From Microvirga arabica (GTDB taxonomy: Bacteria; Pseudomonadota; Alphaproteobacteria; Rhizobiales; Beijerinckiaceae): a stretch of DNA of 34,306 nt. The stretch covers positions 1 to 34,306 of the forward strand of contig NZ_JAFBID010000073.1 in NCBI RefSeq assembly GCF_016811235.1, read 5' to 3'. The notes under the pieces were generated by a model. That model saw only the letters and a program-made list of their open reading frames with translations, did not search any database and was not told the origin of the DNA. Position numbers and translations under genes: made by a program. Positions 24,548 to 31,440 of the stretch are shown here, one piece after another (position 1 is the stretch's first letter; each line of letters starts with the position of its first letter).

Positions 24548-24578
24548 ACGGCCCGCATGCGCGGGCCGTTTTGCTTTT
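24548..24578 (+). terminator. Intrinsic terminator
   Basis: ACGGCCCGC (24548-24556) pairs with GCGGGCCGT (24561-24569), loop ATGC, followed by TTTTGCTTTT. It closes the small transcription unit beginning near 24040. Confidence 0.85.
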
Positions 24579-24866
24579 GGCGGTGGAAAATGGGAAAAAT
24601 GGCCCAATGTTGGTCCGAGAGCCACGGCGGCAGATGTCTAGAGCAGCTGGCAGAAGTAGTGATCTGCTTTGCAGCAAAACGGGCACCTCGACCCACTATC
24701 TCGTGCATTCGCGATAATGTATCCCGACATCGTTTACCTGCACGATGCATCATTGCAGCGATGACATTGTAATCATGATGTTTGTGCTCCTGCACACATC
24801 AGTCATACTGCTCCTCCTTATAAGTATAAACCGACATCAACTCGGGGAAACTTCGGAGGACGCCTC
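24579..24866. other. AT-richer intergenic stretch before the small membrane gene
   Basis: Nearly 290 bases with no supported ORF and lower GC than its surroundings, especially 24700-24840. It must contain the promoter of the gene at 24867. The segment TTATAAGTATAAA (about 24818-24830) contains plausible -10 sequences but I could not assign a -35. Confidence 0.35.
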
Positions 24867-25277
24867 ATGCACGCTTCTTCACTCAGCTTCAGGCTCGCCG
24901 TTCTGTTCGTCATCGCCGGCATGGCTATGGGAATTGGTATGGCAATGACCCAGAACCACGCCCTGATGCCGGCCCATGCTCACCTCAACCTATTGGGATG
25001 GGTCTCCCTGTTCCTCTTCGGCATCTATTACGAGCGTCGCCCTGCCCTCGACACGAGCCGGTTGGCGATGTTCCAGGTTGTCCTGTGGTCCGTCGGCACC
25101 GTCGTGCTCACGATGGCCGTTGCGGCCATCCACTTGGGCTATCATGCGGCTGATCCCGTCGCCGGCCTCGCGTCCGTGCTGGTGCTGGCGGCCATGATGA
25201 TATTTGCCTATTTCGTGTTCCGCCCGGCCCGGGATTTTGCTCCCGGCCCGGCAGCCCACCTGACGCCGGCAGAATAA
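24867..25277 (+). CDS. Small four-helix membrane protein, haem-copper-oxidase-like (HAHLN motif)
   Basis: The 136 residues have four hydrophobic segments (about 8-28, 38-55, 66-90 and 98-116) and the motif MPAHAHLNLLGWVSL, like the His-containing helix of haem-copper oxidase subunit I and NnrS-type proteins. Similar short proteins are often annotated as cytochrome c oxidase-like, but most of subunit I is absent here, so no enzyme activity is claimed. GGAGG lies seven bases before ATG 24867. It is a single gene and the last chromosomal gene before the mobile element. Confidence 0.65.
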   Translation: MHASSLSFRLAVLFVIAGMAMGIGMAMTQNHALMPAHAHLNLLGWVSLFLFGIYYERRPALDTSRLAMFQVVLWSVGTVVLTMAVAAIHLGYHAADPVAGLASVLVLAAMMIFAYFVFRPARDFAPGPAAHLTPAE

Positions 25278-25395
25278 GACTCACACTGCCGAGGGTGGCA
25301 GCCCAATTCGTCTGATCGAGAGCAGTGCCAGCCACACTAGATGCGATTTCGTAGTGATGTGACATGCTCTTTTAGCGCCGTCGAACCAGAAAAAG

Positions 25396-25421
25396 AAAAG
25401 CCCCGCCAAAGCGGGGCTTTT
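25396..25421. terminator. Terminator originally belonging to the tRNA-Glu gene
   Basis: AAAAGCCCCGC (25396-25406), loop CAAA, GCGGGGCTTTT (25411-25421). It works in both directions. On the minus strand it starts 12 bases after the CCA of the tRNA-Glu fragment, as expected of the tRNA's own terminator. Confidence 0.85.
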
Positions 25422-25433
25422 TCTGAGAACCTT

Positions 25434-25483
25434 TGGCGCTCCCTAGGGGACTCGAACCCCTGTTTTCGCCGTGAGAGGGCGGT
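25434..25483 (-). pseudogene. 3' fragment of tRNA-Glu(CTC), element attachment site
   Basis: The minus strand from 25483 reads the anticodon arm (CCGCC, loop CTCTCAC, GGCGA), variable loop, T-arm (AGGGG, TTCGAGT, CCCCT), acceptor 3' strand AGGGAGC, G and CCA of a tRNA-Glu with anticodon CTC. The matching 5' acceptor strand GCTCCCT and a normal D-arm are missing; unrelated sequence follows at about 25484-25510. The last base of the anticodon stem is also unpaired (A instead of G), fitting loss of function. With the integrase starting about 120 bases away, this is the left attachment site of an element inserted in the tRNA 3' end. Confidence 0.85.
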
Positions 25484-25559
25484 AGGGTGTCGTCCATGAC
25501 AAACATGACAACGCCAAACACCTAATTTTACTTGAGATTTGCTGTCATGGCCGTACCAT

Positions 25560-25597
25560 CCGTCTCACACGTCACTGTGAGATAAATTGTGAGACGG
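25560..25597. promoter_or_regulatory. Repeat cluster upstream of the integrase gene
   Basis: CCGTCTCACA (25560-25569) and TGTGAGACGG (25588-25597) form a perfect inverted repeat. Inside it a further TGTGAGA (25576-25582) makes a direct repeat 12 bases from the right arm. The cluster lies 6-44 bases before the integrase ATG and close to the attachment site. That suits an integrase arm site, an excisionase site or a repressor operator. Confidence 0.6.
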
Positions 25598-25603
25598 ACC
25601 GCC

Positions 25604-26905
25604 ATGTCGAAGTTCGCCAACATTGACACCCCAGCCAAGCGGTCCAAGCTCGCTGCCGCCAAGAACCCGTATTGGCGCGGGATCGGCCATGGCCGCGGCG
25701 GTCTTTATCTCGGGTACCGGAAGCCTCTGCGTGGCGCGGGAACCTGGGTTGCGAAGATCGTCCAAGGCGGACGGAGGGCCGAGGAACGCATTGGCCTCGC
25801 GGACGACATGGGCGCCGCGGCGGAGGCCTTGGGCTACGCCGCCGCGGTGCGGGCCGCTTTAAGCTGGGCGGAAGGCCGAGAGCGAGCCTTTGCCGCCCTG
25901 GACGCCGGCGATGCCAATGGGCTGGCGCTCACGGTCCGCGAGGCCGTGAACGCCTACATTAAGGTCCGGGAGGCCCGGAGCAAGCGGGCCGGGGCCGACG
26001 CGAAGTCCCGGCTCACGCTCCATGTCCTGTCCGATCCCAAGATATCCGACCTGCGGCTCTCCCGCGTGACCGCAAGTGCACTAAAGGAGTGGCGCAAGCG
26101 TTTATCGCCGGAGCTCCGGCCTGCCACGGTGAATCGCCTCCTCAACGACCTGCGCGCTGCACTCAACACCGCCATCGACGAGCATCGGCGGGTACTTGGC
26201 CCCCACATCCGAGACGAGGTGAAAGTCGGCACGAAGGCGCTGCTCTCCGCCGACGAAGCCCGGGAGCGCCAGATCCTAACGGCCGCAGACGTCCGGACAC
26301 TCACGGCGGCGGCGTTCGACTTGGACGAAACAGCCGACCTTGGCCGTTTTGTTCTTGTGCTGGCTGCGACGGGGGCACGCTTCTCTCAAGTCGCGCGGCT
26401 CCGCGTCCGCGATGTTCTTGTTAACGATCTGCGGATCATGGTCCCGCGCTCCGCCAAGGGCAAGGGTGCGAAGTCAGCGACCCACATCGGCGTTCCTGTG
26501 GGAGAAGATGTCATCGAGCGGCTCCGTCCCATCCTCCACGGCCGCAAGGGCCACGAGGCCCTGCTGGAGCGGTGGCGACACCGCCAAGTGGCCCCGATCG
26601 TCTGGGAGCGGGTCGAGCGCAGCCCCTGGAGAGCCGCCGCGGAACTGACTCGACCTTGGAAAGAGATTGTCGTAGCGGCAAATCTCCCCATCGGGACGAT
26701 TCCCTATTCTCTCCGGCATACCTCGATCGTGCGGATGCTGCGCGCCAATGTCTCGACACGATTTGTGGCGCTCGCGCATGACACCTCGGTCGCCATGATC
26801 GAGAAGCATTATGCAGCCTACGTGCTCGATGACGTTAGCGACATCGTCCGGCGGGCCGTGGAGCCCGTCGCACCTGCCGCGCCGGCCCGTCTGCACGTCG
26901 TCTGA
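25604..26905 (+). CDS. int: Tyrosine recombinase / integrase of the mobile element
   Basis: Site-specific recombinase of the phage-integrase family, 433 residues. An N-terminal DNA-binding region (about 1-110) with YWRGIGHGRGGLYLGYRK and a core-binding SAM-like domain (110-210) precede the catalytic domain: R259 (AATGARFSQVARL), PYSLRHTSIV with R371, H392 (LAHDTS) and nucleophile Y403 (IEKHYAAY). The box II His is Tyr (Y368), which I recall from related alphaproteobacterial integrases. ATG 25604 was chosen over the in-frame upstream GTG. Placement right next to the tRNA-Glu fragment fits integration there. Confidence 0.92.
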   Translation: MSKFANIDTPAKRSKLAAAKNPYWRGIGHGRGGLYLGYRKPLRGAGTWVAKIVQGGRRAEERIGLADDMGAAAEALGYAAAVRAALSWAEGRERAFAALDAGDANGLALTVREAVNAYIKVREARSKRAGADAKSRLTLHVLSDPKISDLRLSRVTASALKEWRKRLSPELRPATVNRLLNDLRAALNTAIDEHRRVLGPHIRDEVKVGTKALLSADEARERQILTAADVRTLTAAAFDLDETADLGRFVLVLAATGARFSQVARLRVRDVLVNDLRIMVPRSAKGKGAKSATHIGVPVGEDVIERLRPILHGRKGHEALLERWRHRQVAPIVWERVERSPWRAAAELTRPWKEIVVAANLPIGTIPYSLRHTSIVRMLRANVSTRFVALAHDTSVAMIEKHYAAYVLDDVSDIVRRAVEPVAPAAPARLHVV

Positions 26906-26919
26906 GTTAAGGCCGGCAG

Positions 26920-27546
26920 ATGAGCGAAGACAAGCCGTCCTCCCCCGATCACGGGGCATTGGAGGAGCAGTTCAAGGCATACGCGTGGGGCGCATGGAAG
27001 AGGGCTCGGCGAAAAGTCCTTGCGTTCGCTCCCGCCTTGAAAGGTCTGTCACAACACGAACGAAGGCTCTTGCGCCATGCGGCGCTGCAGGATCATGAGG
27101 AAATCACGGATGAGCTGGCAAGCGATGGAGTAGGCGAGACTGACCCGGTCTCCAAGGTTGTGCATCAAACCTTAGGTGAGCTTCTTCCCACCGGAGAGGG
27201 CGACGGTCCAAAGCTTTCGCGCGTGGACGCGCTTCGCCTAATGATGGCAATGGGCGCCGCCAGGCTGCCGGCTTCGAGCCCACCAGAATTGCTGCTCATT
27301 AAGGCTCTTCGGTTGCACGAGCTCGCGGACCAGCTCGAAATTGAGCGTGCCCGCGAAGAAGGCGCAAGAACGCCGCGGCAGCCCCGCGCACAGAAGAACG
27401 CCGCGCTCATCTCCGCCGCTCGGGAGATACGGCGTCGGCGCCCGAGCCTATCGGTAAGTGCCATTGCGAAGACCCTGCACGAGCGAGACGAGTGGCGAGA
27501 TCTAACCATCAACGCAATCCGCAAGCGGCTCACAGGAGTTTTGTAG
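26920..27546 (+). CDS. Element-encoded 208-aa protein of unknown function
   Basis: Not recognised. Starts 14 bases after the integrase stop, so it is probably co-transcribed. The 208 residues are mostly helical and charged with no signal or membrane segment. An acidic N-terminus is followed by a basic patch (WGAWKRARRKV), a middle LSRVDALRLMMAMGAARL helix and a coiled-coil-prone stretch (IKALRLHELADQLEIERAREEGA). The C-terminal region (SLSVSAIAKTLHERDEWRDLTINAIRKRL) reads like a helix-turn-helix, so it may bind DNA. The stop codon lies in a tandem 9-base repeat (TTTTGTAGG twice, 27539-27556). Confidence 0.7.
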   Translation: MSEDKPSSPDHGALEEQFKAYAWGAWKRARRKVLAFAPALKGLSQHERRLLRHAALQDHEEITDELASDGVGETDPVSKVVHQTLGELLPTGEGDGPKLSRVDALRLMMAMGAARLPASSPPELLLIKALRLHELADQLEIERAREEGARTPRQPRAQKNAALISAAREIRRRRPSLSVSAIAKTLHERDEWRDLTINAIRKRLTGVL

Positions 27547-27605
27547 GTTTTGTAGGGCGAGGAAGTTGGCCGTTTAGGCCCCCTCCAACTATGTCAACAG
27601 GGGCA

Positions 27606-27647
27606 TCTCCGTAACCAAGGGCCACGACGGCCTGAATTTTACGGAGA
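27606..27647 (+). promoter_or_regulatory. Leader hairpin covering the ribosome-binding site of the HTH gene
   Basis: TCTCCGTAA (27606-27614) is perfectly complementary to TTACGGAGA (27639-27647). The latter contains the GGAG ribosome-binding site, seven bases before the ATG at 27654. A smaller stem (GGCC, ACGAC, GGCC) fits in the loop. Folded RNA would hide the site, so translation may be regulated or depend on coupling. Confidence 0.55.
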
Positions 27648-27653
27648 ACATAA

Positions 27654-27926
27654 ATGCAACGCACCGCGCTCTCTCCCGACTGGCGCCAGACCCACTTCCT
27701 CCCCATTGCGAAGGCCGCGCAGGTCCTCGGTGTCTCGCGGGCGCAACTCTATCGGCTCGCTGGCATGGGGCGCGTGGCGCTCCATCGCTCCCTCGGCCGC
27801 GTTGTCCTCCGCACGGAGGACGTAATCCGCTTGGCCGACAGCGCCACCCCGTGGACGCCCGAGCCGGGACGCAACGCCGCGGCAGTGCAGGCCATCCGCG
27901 ACCAGCGGACCCAGCGTTCCCGCTAG
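27654..27926 (+). CDS. AlpA/excisionase-like helix-turn-helix protein
   Basis: Ninety-residue DNA-binding protein. Residues about 17-60 form a MerR/excisionase-type winged helix (IAKAAQVLGVSRAQLYRLAG, then GRVALHRSLGRVVLRTEDVIRLAD), with the beta-hairpin wing usual in phage AlpA, Xis and related regulators. In satellites and integrative elements such proteins control excision or switch on the replication genes. It lies between the 208-aa gene and the primase-helicase gene in the same direction. Which role applies here cannot be read from the sequence. Confidence 0.75.
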   Translation: MQRTALSPDWRQTHFLPIAKAAQVLGVSRAQLYRLAGMGRVALHRSLGRVVLRTEDVIRLADSATPWTPEPGRNAAAVQAIRDQRTQRSR

Positions 27927-27940
27927 CACCGAAGCAGAAC

Positions 27941-27973
27941 GCCCCAACGCGCCAGTCCATGCCGCGTTAGGGC
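27941..27973 (+). repeat. Stem-loop between HTH and primase-helicase genes
   Basis: GCCCCAACGCG (27941-27951) pairs with CGCGTTAGGGC (27963-27973) with one C-A mismatch, 11-base loop. No T-run follows, so it is at most a weak terminator or mRNA-processing structure. Confidence 0.45.
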
Positions 27974-28011
27974 ATCCTCTGTCACTTACTTCTATTCGAA
28001 AGATTATACTT

Positions 28012-31000
28012 ATGACTTCCGCGCTTTGCACGCTTGACGATGATGTTGCGCCCCTCCGCCATGTCACGAATTTGCTCAACATTGCCCTTGGCCAGACCGG
28101 ATTGAGCGCCATTGATGCAGGTGATCCTGTGGCGTTTGGCGACGCTGTCAGTCGGCTTCTTATTGGGAAGGGCTACTCCTACCAAAAGGCTATCGGGTTC
28201 AGTCCGAACGAGGGTGATGCAAAGCATCTCGCCCGCGACTTGGATGCGCATTTCCCAGTTGCAGGATTGGACTTTCCTCTGAGATACTCCAAGGCAGTGC
28301 ACGAGGCACTTGGCCTGCTCCGTACGGTTCGGGGATTTGAACGGGATACGCTGATCTGGGGCTTGATCCATACGGTGCTCGTTGCATCCCGTCCGGCGCG
28401 TTTCGGTTCGCTGCTTGCCTTCGTGAAGCAGATGTTTTCGCCTGAGAGCAGCATCGCCTTCACCACAATGCTGCCAGTGGACGGGAACAAGCAGCTCCAG
28501 GGCTTCACCTGGAGCCTCAACCACGATCCTGATGGTATTGAACTCTTCGCGTTCCTCGCCGACGCAGAGGATCAAGGCCGCAATATCTATATCTGCACGA
28601 ACCCGGTCCAGGCGAATTTCAACGGCCAAAAGCCTGCCGACAAGCACGTGGTCCAGGCCATTCATGCCTTGAAGGACTTCGACCGGAAATCGCTGGCTAG
28701 GAGCATGGAGGAGGCGCAAGCCCACACCGTGGTGAACGCCGCCGCCGACAAGGCTGTTGCGGACGTAGGCGTTGATCCTGCTGCCCGGATTCGGTCCGGT
28801 AACGGGGAGCATTTGTGGTTCAAGTGGTCTCCCGGAGCGGATCGGGAACTGTGGGGCAATGCGTGCGCCGCCACCGGGTCAGATGCCGTTTATGAACCCT
28901 CTCGGATTGGGAGAGCACCGGGAACGTTTAACGTACCCCCTCAAGAGAAGCGCAATCAGCATGGCTATCGCCCGCGGTTGGCCTATCTGGTGGGTACGCC
29001 CGATCCCTCCGCCCCGCCGGTCAACCCTGAGCACCTGGCGGTGCAGTTCCCGCCTCGGAAGAGCGCCTCCAAGCAAGCCAAGGTGGGCACGCACTCCAGC
29101 GTGCCCACCTTGGCGACGGGCCATGGTATCGAGGGGCTCACGCTGGATGAGGTTTCTCGCGTTGAGGCTGTATGGCCCGCCGTCAAGGATGCACATGTCC
29201 TTGGTGATCTGCCGGTGGAATTGCGCACGCAAGTTGATGATGCACTTTTTAAAGACGCGTTCCTTCGGCAACGCTACGCGGGCGTTGCGGGTCCGCTGGC
29301 TGATCGCTTTGGAACGCCCCGTCTGGAGGGATACGCGGAAGGAGATCGGTCGGCCGCGACCATTTCCCTGATTAGCCTTGCACGCCGGGCCGGCACTTCC
29401 CTGGAGGTCACGCTCGCTATGGCCGTGACGCATGAGGCGGGTGAACTGCTCCCAGGCGACAAGCATGGCGACTTCAGCCGCAAGCGGCAGTTCGGACGGT
29501 GCTGGTCGAAGGCTTCTCCAGCAGAGGGGGCTGAAGGAACTACCTCCTCTCGGAGCGGCGGCACGGTCTTGCGGAGGGCCGAGGACGCCATTCTCGCCCT
29601 TCCAGGCGTGGAACTCTGGCGGAGCAGGACCGGCCGGTTCATCGCCCTGCCCACAAGTCGTGGGGTCGAGCACTTCGACCTAAAATCCGCTGAGGTGATC
29701 GACGCCATTTTTGCCGCCCTGCGTCAACTCCCGGACCGGAGCGTGCACCTGCCGCCCAAGGGTGTAGCCGATTTGGTCGAGACACTCTATGCCATGGCAC
29801 ACTCCGCGCCGGAGTTCCCGGCGGGCGTTCGTTCTGCACCCCACGGCGGGGCGGCAGGCGATTACATCTACATCAACATGGCGAATGATGCCGGCGAGGT
29901 GATCGAGGTCTCGCCTGCCAGAAACCGGATTATCCCGGGAAATATCGCGCCGGTCCGGTTCCCTCGCCGGTCCAATCTCCGTCCGCTCCCCTCGCTTCCC
30001 GCCGGGATGAAAGGGCGCGATTTCCTGCAGATGCTCGGGCAGCACATCGCTCTCCCGCAGCGTTTGTCAGCGAGCGCCAGGGATCCGGGGGTTCAAGCCC
30101 AGGCAGGCGTGCTTCTCTTCCTGACGAGCGCCATGCGGCGCGACGGCGAAGTCGCCCATTTGCTCCTGACTGGGCCGGCCGGCGCCGGCAAGACGACCAC
30201 AGCCCTTCGCCTCAAGGATTTGTGCGATCCGACGAACCCTCCCCTCTCGGCAGCGCCGCGGGATATCCTTGGTCTCGTCGCACTCGCCAAGGGTCAGGGC
30301 ATCACGGCCCTGGACAACACTTCCAACGTCTCGCCGGAGATGGCCGACATGTTGTGCGGCTTCGCAACCGGAACGGCGCTCACGGCGCGCCAGTACTACA
30401 CGAACGGCGATCTCTACAGTGCGGAGGTCTTGGCGCCCGTGATGTTCACCACCGTAATCCCGGATCTCAGCAGCCGGCCAGACCTCCTGTCTAGGATGGC
30501 CCGCGTGGTGCTCGAACCACGAACGGTAACAGCGCCTAAGCCGCTCCTAGATGATGCATGGCAGAAGCATCGCCCCGCCCTGCTCGGCGCATTTCTCGAT
30601 TTGCTCGCGGGCGGGCTGGCCGGATGGCGGACGGTGGCTTCGGAGTGGGCCGGCAAGCCCCTGGAGCGCCTTGCTGGCCCGCTTATTTTCGCCGAAGCGG
30701 CCGCGCGGGCTATGGGTTGGAAGCCCAACCTGCTGATCGAAGCCCTGCGGGAGAGCTGGCGCGAACAGCAGACTGATGCTGCATCCGGCGACCCGGTCGT
30801 CGCGACGTTGTTGGACCTCATGAGCAAGGTCGAGGGTGGAATCTGGGAGGGCAGCTTCGCCGACCTCCTTACCGTCCTAACGAGTCCATTTGGCGCACAA
30901 AGCAAACTCCCAATCCGGTCCCCGCAAGGGTTGGGCCAAGCCATCGCACGGCTGGACCCGGGCGCTCTTGCTGATCTTGGTCTCGCCGTGACCTACCGGA

Positions 31001-31095
31001 GGATCAACGGCAAAAAGGTGCTTACCATCACCAAGACCAGTTCGGACGAGACGGATACAGGCAGCCGGACTGAGCCCGATCCGTTCTCGTTCTAG
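28012..31095 (+). CDS. Primase-helicase: AEP-type primase fused to AAA+/SF3-like ATPase
   Basis: Replication protein of 1027 residues. The N-terminal part carries archaeo-eukaryotic primase landmarks: NIYICTNP (191-198), paired acidic D222/D224 in ALKDFDRKS, SGNGEHLWF (262-270), and D291 followed by EPSRIGRAPGTFN (295-307). A middle region (about 380-660) links to an ATPase with Walker A GPAGAGKTT (721-729), Walker B ITALDN (D768), a sensor-1-like PVMFTTVIP (809-817) and arginine-finger candidates in SRPDLLSRMARV. This fusion lets a small element prime and unwind its own DNA, like P4 alpha, though the domains are not close to it. No good ribosome-binding site precedes ATG 28012; TATACT lies four bases upstream, so a leaderless mRNA is possible. 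Confidence 0.85.
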   Translation: MTSALCTLDDDVAPLRHVTNLLNIALGQTGLSAIDAGDPVAFGDAVSRLLIGKGYSYQKAIGFSPNEGDAKHLARDLDAHFPVAGLDFPLRYSKAVHEALGLLRTVRGFERDTLIWGLIHTVLVASRPARFGSLLAFVKQMFSPESSIAFTTMLPVDGNKQLQGFTWSLNHDPDGIELFAFLADAEDQGRNIYICTNPVQANFNGQKPADKHVVQAIHALKDFDRKSLARSMEEAQAHTVVNAAADKAVADVGVDPAARIRSGNGEHLWFKWSPGADRELWGNACAATGSDAVYEPSRIGRAPGTFNVPPQEKRNQHGYRPRLAYLVGTPDPSAPPVNPEHLAVQFPPRKSASKQAKVGTHSSVPTLATGHGIEGLTLDEVSRVEAVWPAVKDAHVLGDLPVELRTQVDDALFKDAFLRQRYAGVAGPLADRFGTPRLEGYAEGDRSAATISLISLARRAGTSLEVTLAMAVTHEAGELLPGDKHGDFSRKRQFGRCWSKASPAEGAEGTTSSRSGGTVLRRAEDAILALPGVELWRSRTGRFIALPTSRGVEHFDLKSAEVIDAIFAALRQLPDRSVHLPPKGVADLVETLYAMAHSAPEFPAGVRSAPHGGAAGDYIYINMANDAGEVIEVSPARNRIIPGNIAPVRFPRRSNLRPLPSLPAGMKGRDFLQMLGQHIALPQRLSASARDPGVQAQAGVLLFLTSAMRRDGEVAHLLLTGPAGAGKTTTALRLKDLCDPTNPPLSAAPRDILGLVALAKGQGITALDNTSNVSPEMADMLCGFATGTALTARQYYTNGDLYSAEVLAPVMFTTVIPDLSSRPDLLSRMARVVLEPRTVTAPKPLLDDAWQKHRPALLGAFLDLLAGGLAGWRTVASEWAGKPLERLAGPLIFAEAAARAMGWKPNLLIEALRESWREQQTDAASGDPVVATLLDLMSKVEGGIWEGSFADLLTVLTSPFGAQSKLPIRSPQGLGQAIARLDPGALADLGLAVTYRRINGKKVLTITKTSSDETDTGSRTEPDPFSF

Positions 31096-31114
31096 CTGGG
31101 GGCGCAATGCTCGG

Positions 31115-31440
31115 CTTCGGGTGTTCGACGCTATGCCGCTGAATACCCGAAGCTGTATCATCCATGACGATCATGCCGGCTTAGGTGTTCAAGGTATCCA
31201 AGGGGCGCATCCGCGCCCCTCCTTTTTCTATGCGCCACCGCCCCCTTTCTTTCCCCTGCGCTCCCCACGCCGCCGGCCTTCTCTCTGCCCTTCTTTCTTG
31301 TTCACCTAAAGAGGAAGGGATGAACACTTTCAACACCTTGAACACCCAAGTCGGCATAGTCGTCACGGACGATGCTTTTCTGGGTATTCAATGCAAAATG
31401 CATCGATTACCTTGAATACCCGGTCCGGCATGAACGTCAC
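31115..31440. repeat. Iteron-like repeat cluster, putative replication origin
   Basis: Composite repeats sit behind the primase-helicase gene. The unit is TGACGnnCATGCCGG, then about 4 bases, then GGTRTTCAAGGTAT. It occurs on the plus strand at 31165-31199 and inverted at 31332-31365 and about 31404-31440. Partial copies are CTTCGGGTGTTC (31115-31126) opposite GAATACCCGAAG (31141-31152), GAACACTTT-CAACACCTT-GAACACC (31322-31346, three phased units) and GGGTATTCAA (31382-31391) opposite TTGAATACCC (31412-31421). A pyrimidine-rich tract (31218-31312) lies in the centre. This is the layout of an iteron origin recognised by an element-encoded Rep. Confidence 0.65.
31201..31227 (+). terminator. 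Intrinsic terminator of the primase-helicase transcript
   Basis: AGGGGCGC (31201-31208), loop ATCC, GCGCCCCT (31213-31220), then CCTTTTT. It lies inside the iteron cluster, about 105 bases after the stop codon. Confidence 0.85.

Noticed and set aside
24242..24625. 127-codon minus-strand frame
   Set aside because: It crosses the intrinsic terminator at 24548-24578, has no ribosome-binding site and opposes the small plus-strand unit.
25434..25512. Complete tRNA-Glu gene
   Set aside because: The 5' acceptor strand that should read GCTCCCT is absent and the D-arm cannot form, so only the 3' part is present.
31115..31440. CRISPR array
   Set aside because: The repeats occur in both orientations with uneven spacing and no spacer structure, and no cas gene is nearby; an iteron cluster fits better.
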